Shown: positions 31,385 through 41,445 of the stretch, in pieces | How positions within the stretch are numbered: the first letter of the stretch is position 1 | How the letters are laid out: each line of letters begins with the position of its first letter | DNA from: Pseudo-nitzschia pungens | Taxonomy: Eukaryota; Bacillariophyta; Bacillariophyceae; Bacillariales; Bacillariaceae | DNA: 64,000 bases | Direction: 5' to 3' | Assembly: GCA_037355855.1 (NCBI GenBank) | Contig: CM074761.1 | Coordinates: forward strand, 5,785,346-5,849,345 | Position numbers and translations under genes: made by a program | The notes under the pieces: generated by a model | Databases searched by the model: none | What the model saw: the letters and a program-made list of their open reading frames with translations, nothing else | Told to the model about the DNA's origin: nothing

Positions 31385-34250
31385 CAGGGCCAAATATTAA
31401 TCAATCAGTGGTGACATCTAAAGTATGGATGATTTCTCAATACTTCTTTTTGAATACTGTTGCCCATGCATAGGTTGAGGAATATTCACACTGGAATCAC
31501 ACAAATAATGACCAGAGTCACCCAGATATTGGATGTGATGGTATTTGCTAGCGGGTTGTACAGGAACAGGGCCTAATATTAATCAATCAGTGGTGACATC
31601 TAAAGTATGAATGATTTCTCAATACTTCTTTTTGAATACTGTTGCCCATGCATAGGTTGAGGAATATTCACACTGGAATCACACAAATAATGACCAGAGT
31701 CACCCAGATATTGGATGTGATGGTATTTGCTAGCGGGTTGTACAGGAACAGGGCCTAATATTAATCAATCAGTGGTGACATCTAAAGTATGAATGATTTC
31801 TCAATACTTCTTTTTGAATACTGTTGCCCATGCATAGGTTGAGGAATATTCACACTGGAATCACACAAATAATGACCAGAGTCACCCAGATATTGGATGT
31901 GATGGTATTTGCTAGCGGGTTGTACAGGAACAGGGCCTAATATTAATCAATCAGTGGTGACATCTAAAGTATGAATGATTTCTCAATACTACTTTTTGAA
32001 TACTGTTGCCCATGCATAGGTTGAGGAATATTCACACTGGAATCACACAAATAATGACCAGAGTCACCCAGATATTGGATGTGATGGTATTTGCTAGCGG
32101 GTTGTACAGGAACAGGGCCTAATATTAATCAATCAGTGGTGACATCTAAAGTATGAATGATTTCTCAATACTTCTTTTTGAATACTGTTGCCCATGCATA
32201 GGTTGAGGAATATTCACACTGGAATCACACAAATAATGACCAGAGTCACCCAGATATTGGATGTGATGGTATTTGCTAGCGGGTTGTACAGGAACAGGGC
32301 CTAATATTAATCAATCAGTGGTGACATCTAAAGTATGGATGATTTCTCAATACTTCTTTTTGAATACTGTTGCCCATGCATAGGTTGAGGAATATTCACA
32401 CTGGAATCACACAAATAATGACCAGAGTCACCCAGATATTGGATGTGATGGTATTTGCTAGCGGGTTGTACAGGAACAGGGCCTAATATTAATCAATCAG
32501 TGGTGACATCTAAAGTATGAATGATTTCTCAATACTTCTTTTTGAATACTGTTGCCCATGCATAGGTTGAGGAATATTCACACTGGAATCACACAAATAA
32601 TGACCAGAGTCACCCAGATATTGGATGTGATGGTATTTGCTAGCGGGTTGTACAGGAACAGGGCCTAATATTAATCAATCAGTGGTGACATCTAAAGTAT
32701 GAATGATTTCTCAATACTTCTTTTTGAATACTGTTGCCCATGCATAGGTTGAGGAATATTCACACTGGAATCACACAAATAATGACCAGAGTCACCCAGA
32801 TATTGGATGTGATGGTATTTGCTAGCGGGTTGTACAGGAACAGGGCCTAATATTAATCAATCAGTGGTGACATCTAAAGTATGAATGATTTCTCAATACT
32901 ACTTTTTGAATACTGTTGCCCATGCATAGGTTGAGGAATATTCACACTGGAATCACACAAATAATGACCAGAGTCACCCAGATATTGGATGTGATGGTAT
33001 TTGCTAGCGGGTTGTACAGGAACAGGGCCTAATATTAATCAATCAGTGGTGACATCTAAAGTATGAATGATTTCTCAATACTTCTTTTTGAATACTGTTG
33101 CCCATGCATAGGTTGAGGAATATTCACACTGGAATCACACAAATAATGACCAGAGTCACCCAGATATTGGATGTGATGGTATTTGCTAGCGGGTTGTACA
33201 GGAACAGGGCCTAATATTAATCAATCAGTGGTGACATCTAAAGTATGGATGATTTCTCAATACTTCTTTTTGAATACTGTTGCCCATGCATAGGTTGAGG
33301 AATATTCACACTGGAATCACACAAATAATGACCAGAGTCACCCAGATATTGGATGTGATGGTATTTGCTAGCGGGTTGTACAGGAACAGGGCCTAATATT
33401 AATCAATCAGTGGTGACATCTAAAGTATGAATGATTTCTCAATACTTCTTTTTGAATACTGTTGCCCATGCATAGGTTGAGGAATATTCACACTGGAATC
33501 ACACAAATAATGACCAGAGTCACCCAGATATTGGATGTGATGGTATTTGCTAGCGGGTTGTACAGGAACAGGGCCTAATATTAATCAATCAGTGGTGACA
33601 TCTAAAGTATGAATGATTTCTCAATACTTCTTTTTGAATACTGTTGCCCATGCATAGGTTGAGGAATATTCACACTGGAATCACACAAATAATGACCAGA
33701 GTCACCCAGATATTGGATGTGATGGTATTTGCTAGCGGGTTGTACAGGAACAGGGCCTAATATTAATCAATCAGTGGTGACATCTAAAGTATGAATGATT
33801 TCTCAATACTACTTTTTGAATACTGTTGCCCATGCATAGGTTGAGGAATATTCACACTGGAATCACACAAATAATGACCAGAGTCACCCAGATATTGGAT
33901 GTGATGGTATTTGCTAGCGGGTTGTACAGGAACAGGGCCTAATATTAATCAATCAGTGGTGACATCTAAAGTATGAATGATTTCTCAATACTTCTTTTTG
34001 AATACTGTTGCCCATGCATAGGTTGAGGAATATTCACACTGGAATCACACAAATAATGACCAGAGTCACCCAGATATTGGATGTGATGGTATTTGCTAGC
34101 GGGTTGTACAGGAACAGGGCCTAATATTAATCAATCAGTGGTGACATCTAAAGTATGAATGATTTCTCAATACTTCTTTTTGAATACTGTTGCCCATGCA
34201 TAGGTTGAGGAATATTCACACTGGAATCACACAAATAATGACTAGAGTCA
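31385..34250 (+). repeat. 182-bp satellite array with 910-bp higher-order repeat
   Basis: About 15.7 tandem units of exactly 182 bp, almost identical. Diagnostic variants recur every fifth unit: aagtatggat at 31421, 32331 and 33241, and caatactactttt at about 31985, 32895 and 33805. Both series are spaced 910 bp = 5 x 182. The array therefore expanded by copying five-unit blocks. It has no coding capacity. It is related to the 181-bp array at 21330–22145. Confidence 0.97.
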
Positions 34251-34490
34251 CTGATATGAACTGAATAGGACACTGAATAGCACCTTTACAAGTACTAATA
34301 GAGTCTTTCCAGCGAATGAGCGTCCGTCCTTTTTCCGTCGACACAGCGTCTGTCCTTTTTCCGTTCACCCAGCGAATGAGCGTCCGTCCGTCTATCCGTT
34401 TTGGAGCAAAGTGGGAGCAAAACTTTTGCTTTCGTGGGCAAAGCAAAATTTTGCAAAGCAAAAAGCAAAATTTGCTTTGCTAACTTTGCA
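34251..34490. other. hAT right subterminal region
   Basis: Contains repeated agcgaatgagcgtccgtcc / ttttccgt segments and inverted gcaaagcaaaattt motifs that mirror the left end. No gene. Confidence 0.6.
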
Positions 34491-34514
34491 GCGTGCCCAA
34501 TCGCTAGTAAAATC

Positions 34515-34872
34515 TTACCTCTAAAATTCATGTATTAACTTGGTTGAGTATTTGCAACAACAAGACAAGCTATGCTGATATTCACCTCCTCCAAGATGCT
34601 CAGGTTCCTGTGTATGGAACTGTACCAGAGTTACAGGTATCAGTCCGCAGCAACAGTATCTAGTACATGGTGCTAGGCTGTGGGCTAGGCAGAGCGCTTA
34701 GCAACAGGCTTGGCAACAGGCTTATTCCAAGGTGCTATGGGGTGCTAACAGTCAAGTGACCTGGGTTTGTATGTAGCATTTGTACCAGTTACAGGAGCCC
34801 GGGCAAAGCACCACTAGTAGCATGCACTGTAGCACAGTTCTACAAGAAGGTTAAGGTTGCTAATGCTACTAT
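34515..34872 (+). repeat. Copy of dispersed GTACCAG repeat family
   Basis: Similar in reverse complement to 5206–5400 and in local motifs (ggtgctaac, tgtaccag-ttacagg) to the arrays at 36.9–37.7 and 54.3–55.6 kb. Non-coding. Confidence 0.6.
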
Positions 34873-34880
34873 GGTTTTGG

Positions 34881-35615
34881 CAGGGGTCATAATATAAGAA
34901 GGGGTATGCCACGAAGTCTGTCCGTCGCCCGTGTTCGACGTACAAATACTAGTAAAAAAAAAATGGCACTCCATATTCCATGTGTGGTCCAATTTAGAAA
35001 AATTTCCCTCAACCTCAATTTTTTTTTTCCACTTTCACTGCATAATACTAACAAAAACTATTACACTTCAATCTATAACAACTCCATCAAAAATTGTAAC
35101 AAAACAATATTTGAATATTGTATCTAGCCCAATTTTTTACAGGGATTATGAATATGTAACTGCTTTTCACTCTAGATGGATGGAAGATAAAGTAATTTAT
35201 TTGGATGGATGGTCCAAATTTTGGTTCCAAGTGGAAGCTTTTAATTGAATAAAAATAAAACGGATGACGGACGGACGATCCGATTTTGTATTTTATATTC
35301 CAGGTGGAAGGCACAGATCACTGGTAGTTTGAATCAGCAATATCAGACAGCAGATGGATGTAAACTGAAAAAGGTACTTACTACTTGACTCTCAACTATA
35401 TACGTGAACTGCATATCAAATTTAAAAGTTGGAGAGTGATTGGAAGTGTACTTGGTAAGTTGCTTTATCAGGTACACTTTTACTAGTGATATGCAGTAAA
35501 TTATGAGAAGAAAAAAATTGACTGAGGGAAATTTTTCTATTTTGGACCACACATGGAATATGAATCACCGATTTTTAGCGATCGTGGCATACCCCTTCTT
35601 ATATTATGACCCCTG
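34881..35615. mobile_element. hAT-type MITE with long TIRs
   Basis: 735 bp. The ends CAGGGGTCATAATATAAGAA and its inverse (35596–35615) are flanked by the perfect 8-bp TSD GGTTTTGG (34873–34880 and 35616–35623). Inverted similarity continues for roughly 150 bp inward (ccatattccatgtgtggtcc, gaaaaatttccctca). No ORF encodes a transposase. The CAGGG start and 8-bp TSD indicate hAT, but the TIRs differ from those of the autonomous hAT next to it. Confidence 0.92.
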
Positions 35616-35623
35616 GGTTTTGG

Positions 35624-36890
35624 TAAAAACAGAGATTTACTGTTTTATATGCGTAGAGCTGGTAGGATTTCAACGCTTAAGAAACATAAAGTCATTCTTT
35701 GTTATGAAAATAGATATTTTTACTATTTTTGATGAGAAATAGCTATATTAATTCATCGGTTTTTGAATCAATTGGCATAATATATTTTCGTCGGAGTTGT
35801 AATATTACTGGTGGTTTTTAATGACAAATTGGCATAATATATTTTTGTCGGAGTTGTAATGCTGGTTTTTAATGACAATTTTCTAATTTTGTACTTCTAG
35901 TGGTTTTGATATGTATGTGTGTTGTTGGTATGTACTTTGTAGTACCGGTATGGTAGGACTATTAGATGGCATGAGTAACAAAACGGTAAGGTTACGGACC
36001 TTATGAGCATAGAATTGAGTTTTGGTACCAGGCGTAATACATGGTACAGTATGTATGAATCAGTCTGTAATTTTTATGTTCAAAATTGTACGGTACGATT
36101 ATTTATTAGTGGATTACTATGAGGTAAGATTACCGGTCGTACTTTAATCAGCTAGTAGTACTACTACTCTAGTAGTGGCAGTAGTATTAGATTCATCTAG
36201 AGGGACATGTCTAGATTCAAATAGGGATGGATTTTGGTTTGGTTGCTAGCAGTGGCAATAGTATTAGATTTGTTTGGGTCACGATGGGTCGCGAACCACC
36301 AGTTTCCAGACGCAGGAATGAGCCTAGAATCAATAAATACAAAAAGGATTTTGTTTGGCCTTTATGTACTAGTAGCAGCTACTACTAGTATGGTAATATT
36401 AGATGGCATGAGTGCGGTACTAAGATTACCAGTATGGACCTTATGAGCATCAAATTGAGAAGTAGTAGCTACTACTAGTATGGTAGGACTATTACTAGAT
36501 GGCATGAGTAACCTTATGGTACGGACCTTGTGAGCATAGAATTGAGTTTTGGTACCATAATATGTATGTATGTGTGTAGTTTTGATACCTTGAGGTGCGT
36601 TTGATATGTACCATATGGTAATATGTTGTTGTGTGTATGAAGATATTTCACCTTGATATTATGGGGTATGGTCATTGTGTACAATCTGTACTATAACCGG
36701 ATACCCAGCCCTGTAGTAGCAAGTGCGTAGCATGCAAGATATGATCGCGTACAGTGCTACTACTACAATGTACAGTGCGTACACCACAGTACTAGATCTA
36801 CAGGTGTCAGTAAAAGGTATGGTCAGTACATTGAATTAAGTACTGTACCTACGTACTCTGACCCTTTACCGACATACAAATCAGCCATAT
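35624..36890. repeat. Locally duplicated non-coding sequence
   Basis: A 58-bp unit (aattggcataatatattttt...) is repeated at about 35768–35880. A longer block (atggtaggactattagatgg ... gagcatagaattgag) recurs in three forms at about 35950, 36390 and 36480. (TAG/TAC)n runs are frequent. No gene is supported. Confidence 0.65.
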
Positions 36891-37680
36891 GGAAGACTTT
36901 CTCACAGGATGCTGGACCCTTCTAGTAGGATTTGTACCAGATCTAGTACATACCCCAGTTCTTGTTAGCAGATCAATATTGGGAGATCTATAGTAGGGGG
37001 TGCTAACTGACAAGCAGAACTGTACTGTGCTAAGGGGGATACTGGACAGGATGCTGCTACTAAGCAGGATGCTAGGTCCTGTTTGTAGAATTTGTACCAG
37101 ATCTAGTACATACCCCAGTTCTTAGCAGATCAATATTGGGAGATCTGTAGGGGGTGCTAACTGACAAACGGAACTGTACTGTGCTAAGGGGGATACTGGA
37201 CCACAGGATGCTGCTACTAAGCAGGAGGATGCTAGGTCCTGTTTGTAGAATTTGTACCAGATCTACATGCCCCAGTTCTTAGCAGATCAATATTGGGAGA
37301 TCTGTAGGGGGTGCTAACTGATAAACCAAACCGTACTGGGCTAAGGGTGCTAACTGACAAACGGAACCAAACTGGGCTAAGGGGGATACTGAACAGGATC
37401 CTAAGCAGGATGCTGGGCCCTTCTAGTAGGATTTGTACCAGATCTACATGCCCCAGTTCTTAGCAGATCAATATTGGGAGATCTATAAGGGGTGCTGACT
37501 GACAAACGGAACTGTGCTGTGCTAAGTGGGATACTGAACAGGATGTTAAGCAGGATGCTGGGTCATTCCAGTAGGATTTGTACCAGATTTACATACCCCA
37601 GCTCTTAGCAGCCTTATAATAATATTATAAGATATTCAGTGTGCTAACAGATAGACGGAACTGTACAGAAATAGGCCCAT
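36891..37680 (+). repeat. Degenerate tandem array, GTACCAG family
   Basis: Five diverged units of about 145–180 bp share ggatttgtaccagatcta, ccccagttcttagcagatc, gtgctaactgacaaac and acaggatgctggg. They are homologous to the array at 54290–55560. Non-coding. Confidence 0.85.
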
Positions 37681-38104
37681 ATTTAGTAGTACTACCATAT
37701 GATACTACAAGTAAACCTTAGTACTACTAGTACTGCTGCTAGTATCAGTCACACCCCAATATGGTACTTCTTGTCTTATTGTACAGTACTAGTAAGGTAC
37801 TTTTAAAATGTACTCTACTACGAAGTCATTCAACAAAAAGATATAATGGTAAGATTAAGGTTACTTGAATAGAGGCCGTGATGGCGATACAACTCCACTA
37901 CCCCCAGGTCCAATACCCAGCCCATGCAGTTAGCGAAGCAAGCAAGCACACTGTTGTGACTAGTGGTAGTTTAGTGGATTTTGCTTTTGCAGAGTTGCAA
38001 AAATAGAAATAATGAATTAGTGTTGCTCCAGTTTGTTGCTCCAGTTTGCTCAAGTTTCTTATTTGTAGTAGGTTTTCGATTGTATACCAATAGCGCTGGC
38101 ACTT
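37681..38104. other. Intergenic, no gene seen
   Basis: Repeats of tactagta and low-complexity sequence. Small ORFs lack coding character. Confidence 0.45.
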
Positions 38105-38123
38105 GATCACTCCCACGTCTTAA

Positions 38124-39028
38124 AGGCTTGAGGTTGAACAGACTGATCCATCCTTGGTTGCTGCCATTGTGGATCTTCTCACCAGGGTTCGGAAGGGCCA
38201 GAACATTTATCCCTCATCCCACTCCCCTGCAATTGCCACGGCTGTCAGGGCACAGAGGACAATTGGTTGGCACAACTGGCTCCTTGGTAGGTGGTCTCCT
38301 CGCTGGTATCAAATCCAGGCTGATTACTACTCCCACATTGGAAGCAAGCGCTCTCCCAGACGTTGGGCTACAGCTATCATCCATCAGTTCTTTCTTACCT
38401 CTTGGGATCTTTGGACCTATAGGAATGAACGACTCCATGGTCCTGGGGGCACCCTTGACACTGAACAACACCAATCTCTTGATGCTTCCATTTCCTCTGA
38501 ATTGGCCATTGGTGCAGCTGGTGCCCTCCCCCAGTCTCACTCCCTTTTACAAACCCCTTTCCAAGTCCTACAAGGCTACACCCTGACTGCCAAGCGGCAG
38601 TGGCTTGCAACCACCATCCACCTTGCCAGGAAGCAGTATGCAGCACCTGCACCCCCGGTGCAGCCATACCAACGAGAGGCTGCTCTCCTACGTGCCTGGC
38701 TTACTGGACCTTAGGGTTGAGTCCACTTTGTACCTTGGTTTTGTCTTCTGTTCCTGCTTCTTATCATGTCCCATCCCCTCTGATACTGGGTCTTATCCCA
38801 CCACTCTCTTCCATACCATCTCACTTTCTCTCAAGTCTCTATTTTGCGGGCCTTGTTTTGTTCCTTTCCCTGTCTGATGTTCAAGGTTTGTTTGAAAATT
38901 TTGTCGTTCTACCACTTGGGGTCCTGACTCTCTGATGGAGGGGAGGTTAAAGTCTGGATACAGACTGAGTAATTTAGTATCACCTTTGGTGATTAAAGTT
39001 ATTTAAATACGTATATTATTATTATTAC
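38124..39028 (+). mobile_element. 5'-truncated LINE (non-LTR retrotransposon)
   Basis: Bounded by the perfect 19-bp direct repeat GATCACTCCCACGTCTTAA (38105–38123 and 39029–39047), the hallmark of target-primed reverse transcription. It contains the C-terminal part of a LINE ORF2-like protein, a 3' UTR with the block aaagtctggatacagactga, and ends in a tatattattattatta tail in place of poly(A). Endonuclease and RT are lost by 5' truncation. Confidence 0.85.
38142..38714 (+). pseudogene. LINE ORF2 C-terminal fragment
   Basis: About 190 codons open to a stop at 38714, without a valid start. The pattern QRTIGWHNWLLGR, W-x5-YY, RRWATAIIHQFF and LWTYRNERLHG resembles the conserved region after the RT domain of LINE ORF2 proteins in algae and protists (from general family knowledge, not a search). 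The 5' boundary is the truncation point of the LINE copy. The exact domain is unnamed. Confidence 0.6.
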
Positions 39029-39047
39029 GATCACTCCCACGTCTTAA

Positions 39048-39207
39048 GTATCGAACACTTGTGGGAATCGATTATATCCATCTCTATTGGTTCATATCCA
39101 ACATAGGTACAATTGAAAACCTTGGACGTCCACTTGGTGGGATTGAAGTCGACCGGCGCCGCAAAATAGAAGAACTCCTGGGATTGAAGTCGGCGGACGC
39201 GTCAACT
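39048..39207. repeat. Short direct repeats flanking MITE copy 2
   Basis: ctgggattgaagtcgac, gcgccgcaaa and agaagaactcctg recur here and again after the MITE (39607–39660). The MITE therefore landed inside a small tandem repeat. Confidence 0.6.
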
Positions 39208-39211
39208 CCTG

Positions 39212-39606
39212 AAACATGGTTGATTTAATTTTTTTCTAAGAATTTAAATTTTTCCAGCCCCCCGTGCACCACTCAGCGCTGGGTGTCACTTTGACACCGG
39301 GGGTCACTTTGACACCCAAAAGTCTCAGCGAGTGTCAAGTGTCACTTTGACACCGGGTGTCACTTTGATACCGGGTGTCACTTTGACACTCTACGTATTT
39401 TTCTACTGCTCTTGTGAGTGTCAAAATGACACCCGGTGTCAAAATGACACCCAGTGTCAGTTTGACCCCCAAAAGTATCGGCGAGTGTCAAGTGTCAAAG
39501 TGACACCAGGTGTCACTTTGACCCCGGGTGTCACTTTGACACTGATTCAGTGTGGGGAGGACCGGGAATTTTTGAAATTTATCAAAAAACAAAAATCAAC
39601 CATGTT
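39212..39606. mobile_element. Palindrome-rich MITE, copy 2
   Basis: Same family as 2817–3228. The ends are aaacatggttgattt and aatcaaccatgtt, flanked by cctg on both sides (39208–39211 and 39607–39610). The interior is an array of GTGTCAnnnTGACAC units with the same order of spacers, including the ttttctact-ctcttgtga block. No coding capacity. Confidence 0.75.
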
Positions 39607-39610
39607 CCTG

Positions 39611-40155
39611 GGATTGAAGTCGACCTGCGCCACAAAGTATAAAAGAACTGCTGGGACTCAGAGGTGCTGGACCTCTCTTTAGCTAGTAGATCTACGAGTC
39701 TGCCTATCGAACATACCGGTACACGAAAGTCCGGAATCGAAAACACGAGTGGATCGATTGATCCACTCCAGCAAACAGCAGCAAACAGCAGAAAACAACA
39801 GCAAATAGCAGCAAACAGCAGCAGAACAAAAAAAAAAGCAGCAGCAAGCAGTAGCTCATAATTTTGCTGGTGGTAACATTAAAACACCACAGTTACTCTC
39901 CAACAAGAGTAGTACCGGTAGTAATCGACAATCGACAATCGGTCGATCGAAAATCAAAAATCGAAAACTTCTTTTCGAATCACCAGCCGTCACAAGCTCG
40001 AGGGTTTACAGCTCTTCGAACCTTTGGGAACCCTCGTCCAGTAACCTTAACATCCATGGACAGGTGACAAAAAAAACGAGGAAAAACAATACAAGAACCC
40101 AACAACAAGAATACAATAGAATACATCACAATTCACACGATTGGAATCGGCAATC
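39611..40155 (+). promoter_or_regulatory. Upstream region of the DOMON gene with CAG/CAA repeats
   Basis: The presumed promoter and 5' UTR of the DOMON gene. A tract of cagcaaacagcag-type repeats lies at about 39770–39855. No defined promoter element can be named. Confidence 0.35.
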
Positions 40156-40914
40156 ATGTTTCTCTCTGCTCTTCCGAACAAGGCAGCAACATACCTCCTC
40201 CTCGCCCTCGCCTCGTTGGCATTGGGCGCGACCGGGCAGAGATTTCCTCCCCTGGGCCTCACGACCGTGGGACTGGGAGGCGAATTGGCGGGCACGACCC
40301 TGCAATACGTTGTGAATCGGGCCGATTTCCGCGCGGGAGGACAGGACACCATCACGATGATCTATACGATCCCCCAATCGTCCTGGGTAGCCATCGGCTT
40401 TAGCAGCAACGGGAAGATGATGGGTGCCAATGCGGTGATTGGTTTTCCCAACACCAGGGAGGTCTTGAAATACAGCATGTCCTCCTACGACATGTCGGGA
40501 GTCCTTCCCATGCCGCCGGCGAAGCAGACACTCATTGGTACCTCGATCGTCCAGGAGAACGGAAGCACGACCATGCGATTCACAAAGATCATGGAGGAAG
40601 AGGGCGAGCAGACGATTGTGCTCGGTTCCAACATCTTGCTCGCAGCCATGGGCAGTGGGAATCAGTTCTTTTATCACGCCAAGCGAGAGGCCTTTGGCAT
40701 AATGCTGGAAGCTCCCCCGCTGCCGGAACCAGAACCGGAATTCGAAGAAGTTGCTACGGAAGAGGACGCCGACAAGTCCGACACCGAATCGCAAACCGAT
40801 TCCGAATCCGAGGTTGTATCCACGGACAAGGACGTCGAAGAACCCGAGCCCGAGCCCGAGCCAGCCGAAACCACCCAATCCAACGGAGCCACCGCGACCG
40901 CCGTGACCTGTTGA
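40156..40914 (+). pseudogene. DOMON half of a DOMON–cytochrome b561 gene, cut by copia D
   Basis: The first ATG is at 40156 and begins a signal peptide (about residues 1–22, MFLSALPNKAATYLLLALA). A DOMON-type beta-sandwich follows at about 35–165 (DTITMIYTIPQSSWVAIGFS, MMGANAVIGF, GSNILLAAMG), then an acidic Glu/Pro-rich linker. The reading stops at 40912–40914, where Cys-stop is encoded by the first bases of the copia LTR (TGTTGA), so host sequence ends at 40908. In the CYBDOM family, DOMON is followed by a cytochrome b561 module, and exactly such a module begins at 50426 in a compatible frame. DOMON domains bind heme or sugar and pass electrons to the b561 core (family knowledge). Whether the truncated protein is still made is unknown. 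Confidence 0.82.
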
Positions 40915-41332
40915 GACAAAGTAGTCAAATGAAGAACGGACAGACGAAATAATGAAGGAAACACAGTTCAAAGGAGAAGAAATGTGGTGCGAAGGAGAAG
41001 ACACGCAAAGCACTAAAACAGATGGCAAGAGGTGCAAACTAGCAAATATTTCAAGCTCACGAAGTCAATAGTAAGGACACAAATATGGTGAATCTGCGAT
41101 GAAGACAAGACAGTTGGACAAATATTCAGTGTCCCCAACTGAAGGTACTTAGAGCAGTGACAAAAGAGATATTGGCGAGTTTATCACAGGAAGAGGTTTA
41201 GGAGTGATTTACAATGGTTGTTAGAACAATTGTTGGGATTATTGGAGGAGAATACCTGGCTCATATTTTGTAAAAGATAGAATCCAATAAAGTAACACTT
41301 CTATTAACCCGTATATTTCAACCATCTCAACA
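40909..41332 (+). repeat. Copia D 5' LTR
   Basis: 424 bp, beginning TGTTGAGACAAAGTAGTC and ending TCTCAACA. The terminal octamers are perfectly inverted. It is homologous to the copia A LTR at both ends and around aatccaataaagtaacactt, with an indel-rich middle. Confidence 0.82.
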
Positions 41333-41344
41333 TTCTTCGAAGAA
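41333..41344 (+). promoter_or_regulatory. Palindromic putative primer-binding site, copia D
   Basis: TTCTTCGAAGAA, a perfect 12-bp palindrome, directly follows the 5' LTR. It does not begin with TGG. Confidence 0.6.
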
Positions 41345-41445
41345 CGTCTTGAGTTGTAAGCGTTGGAAAACGAGTTAAAAGAATCAAATACATACAGAAT
41401 ATCCATATAAGCCATCAGCAACAAAGTAAGTAACAAACCACAAGC

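Larger units (their letters stand above)
26764..34506 (-). mobile_element. Complete hAT transposon with internal satellite arrays
   Basis: The terminal inverted repeats are TAGCGATTGGGCACGC (26764–26779) and its exact inverse (34491–34506), with the 8-bp TSD GTAAAATC on both sides (26756–26763 and 34507–34514). Subterminal sequence is rich in gcaaagcaaaattttgc, also inverted between the ends. The 7,743-bp body holds a left tandem array (about 27000–28840), one hAT transposase on the minus strand, and a right 182-bp array (31385–34250). Ends, TSD and an uninterrupted transposase make it potentially autonomous. Arrays of this size between the ends are unusual for hAT. Confidence 0.95.

Noticed and set aside
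36234..36446. 70-codon ORF in the repeat-rich region
   Set aside because: Lies in locally duplicated low-complexity sequence, with no domain and no conserved neighbour.
40674..41037. Minus-strand ORFs opposite the DOMON exon
   Set aside because: Shadow of the GC-rich coding strand. The plus strand has a signal peptide and domain pattern.
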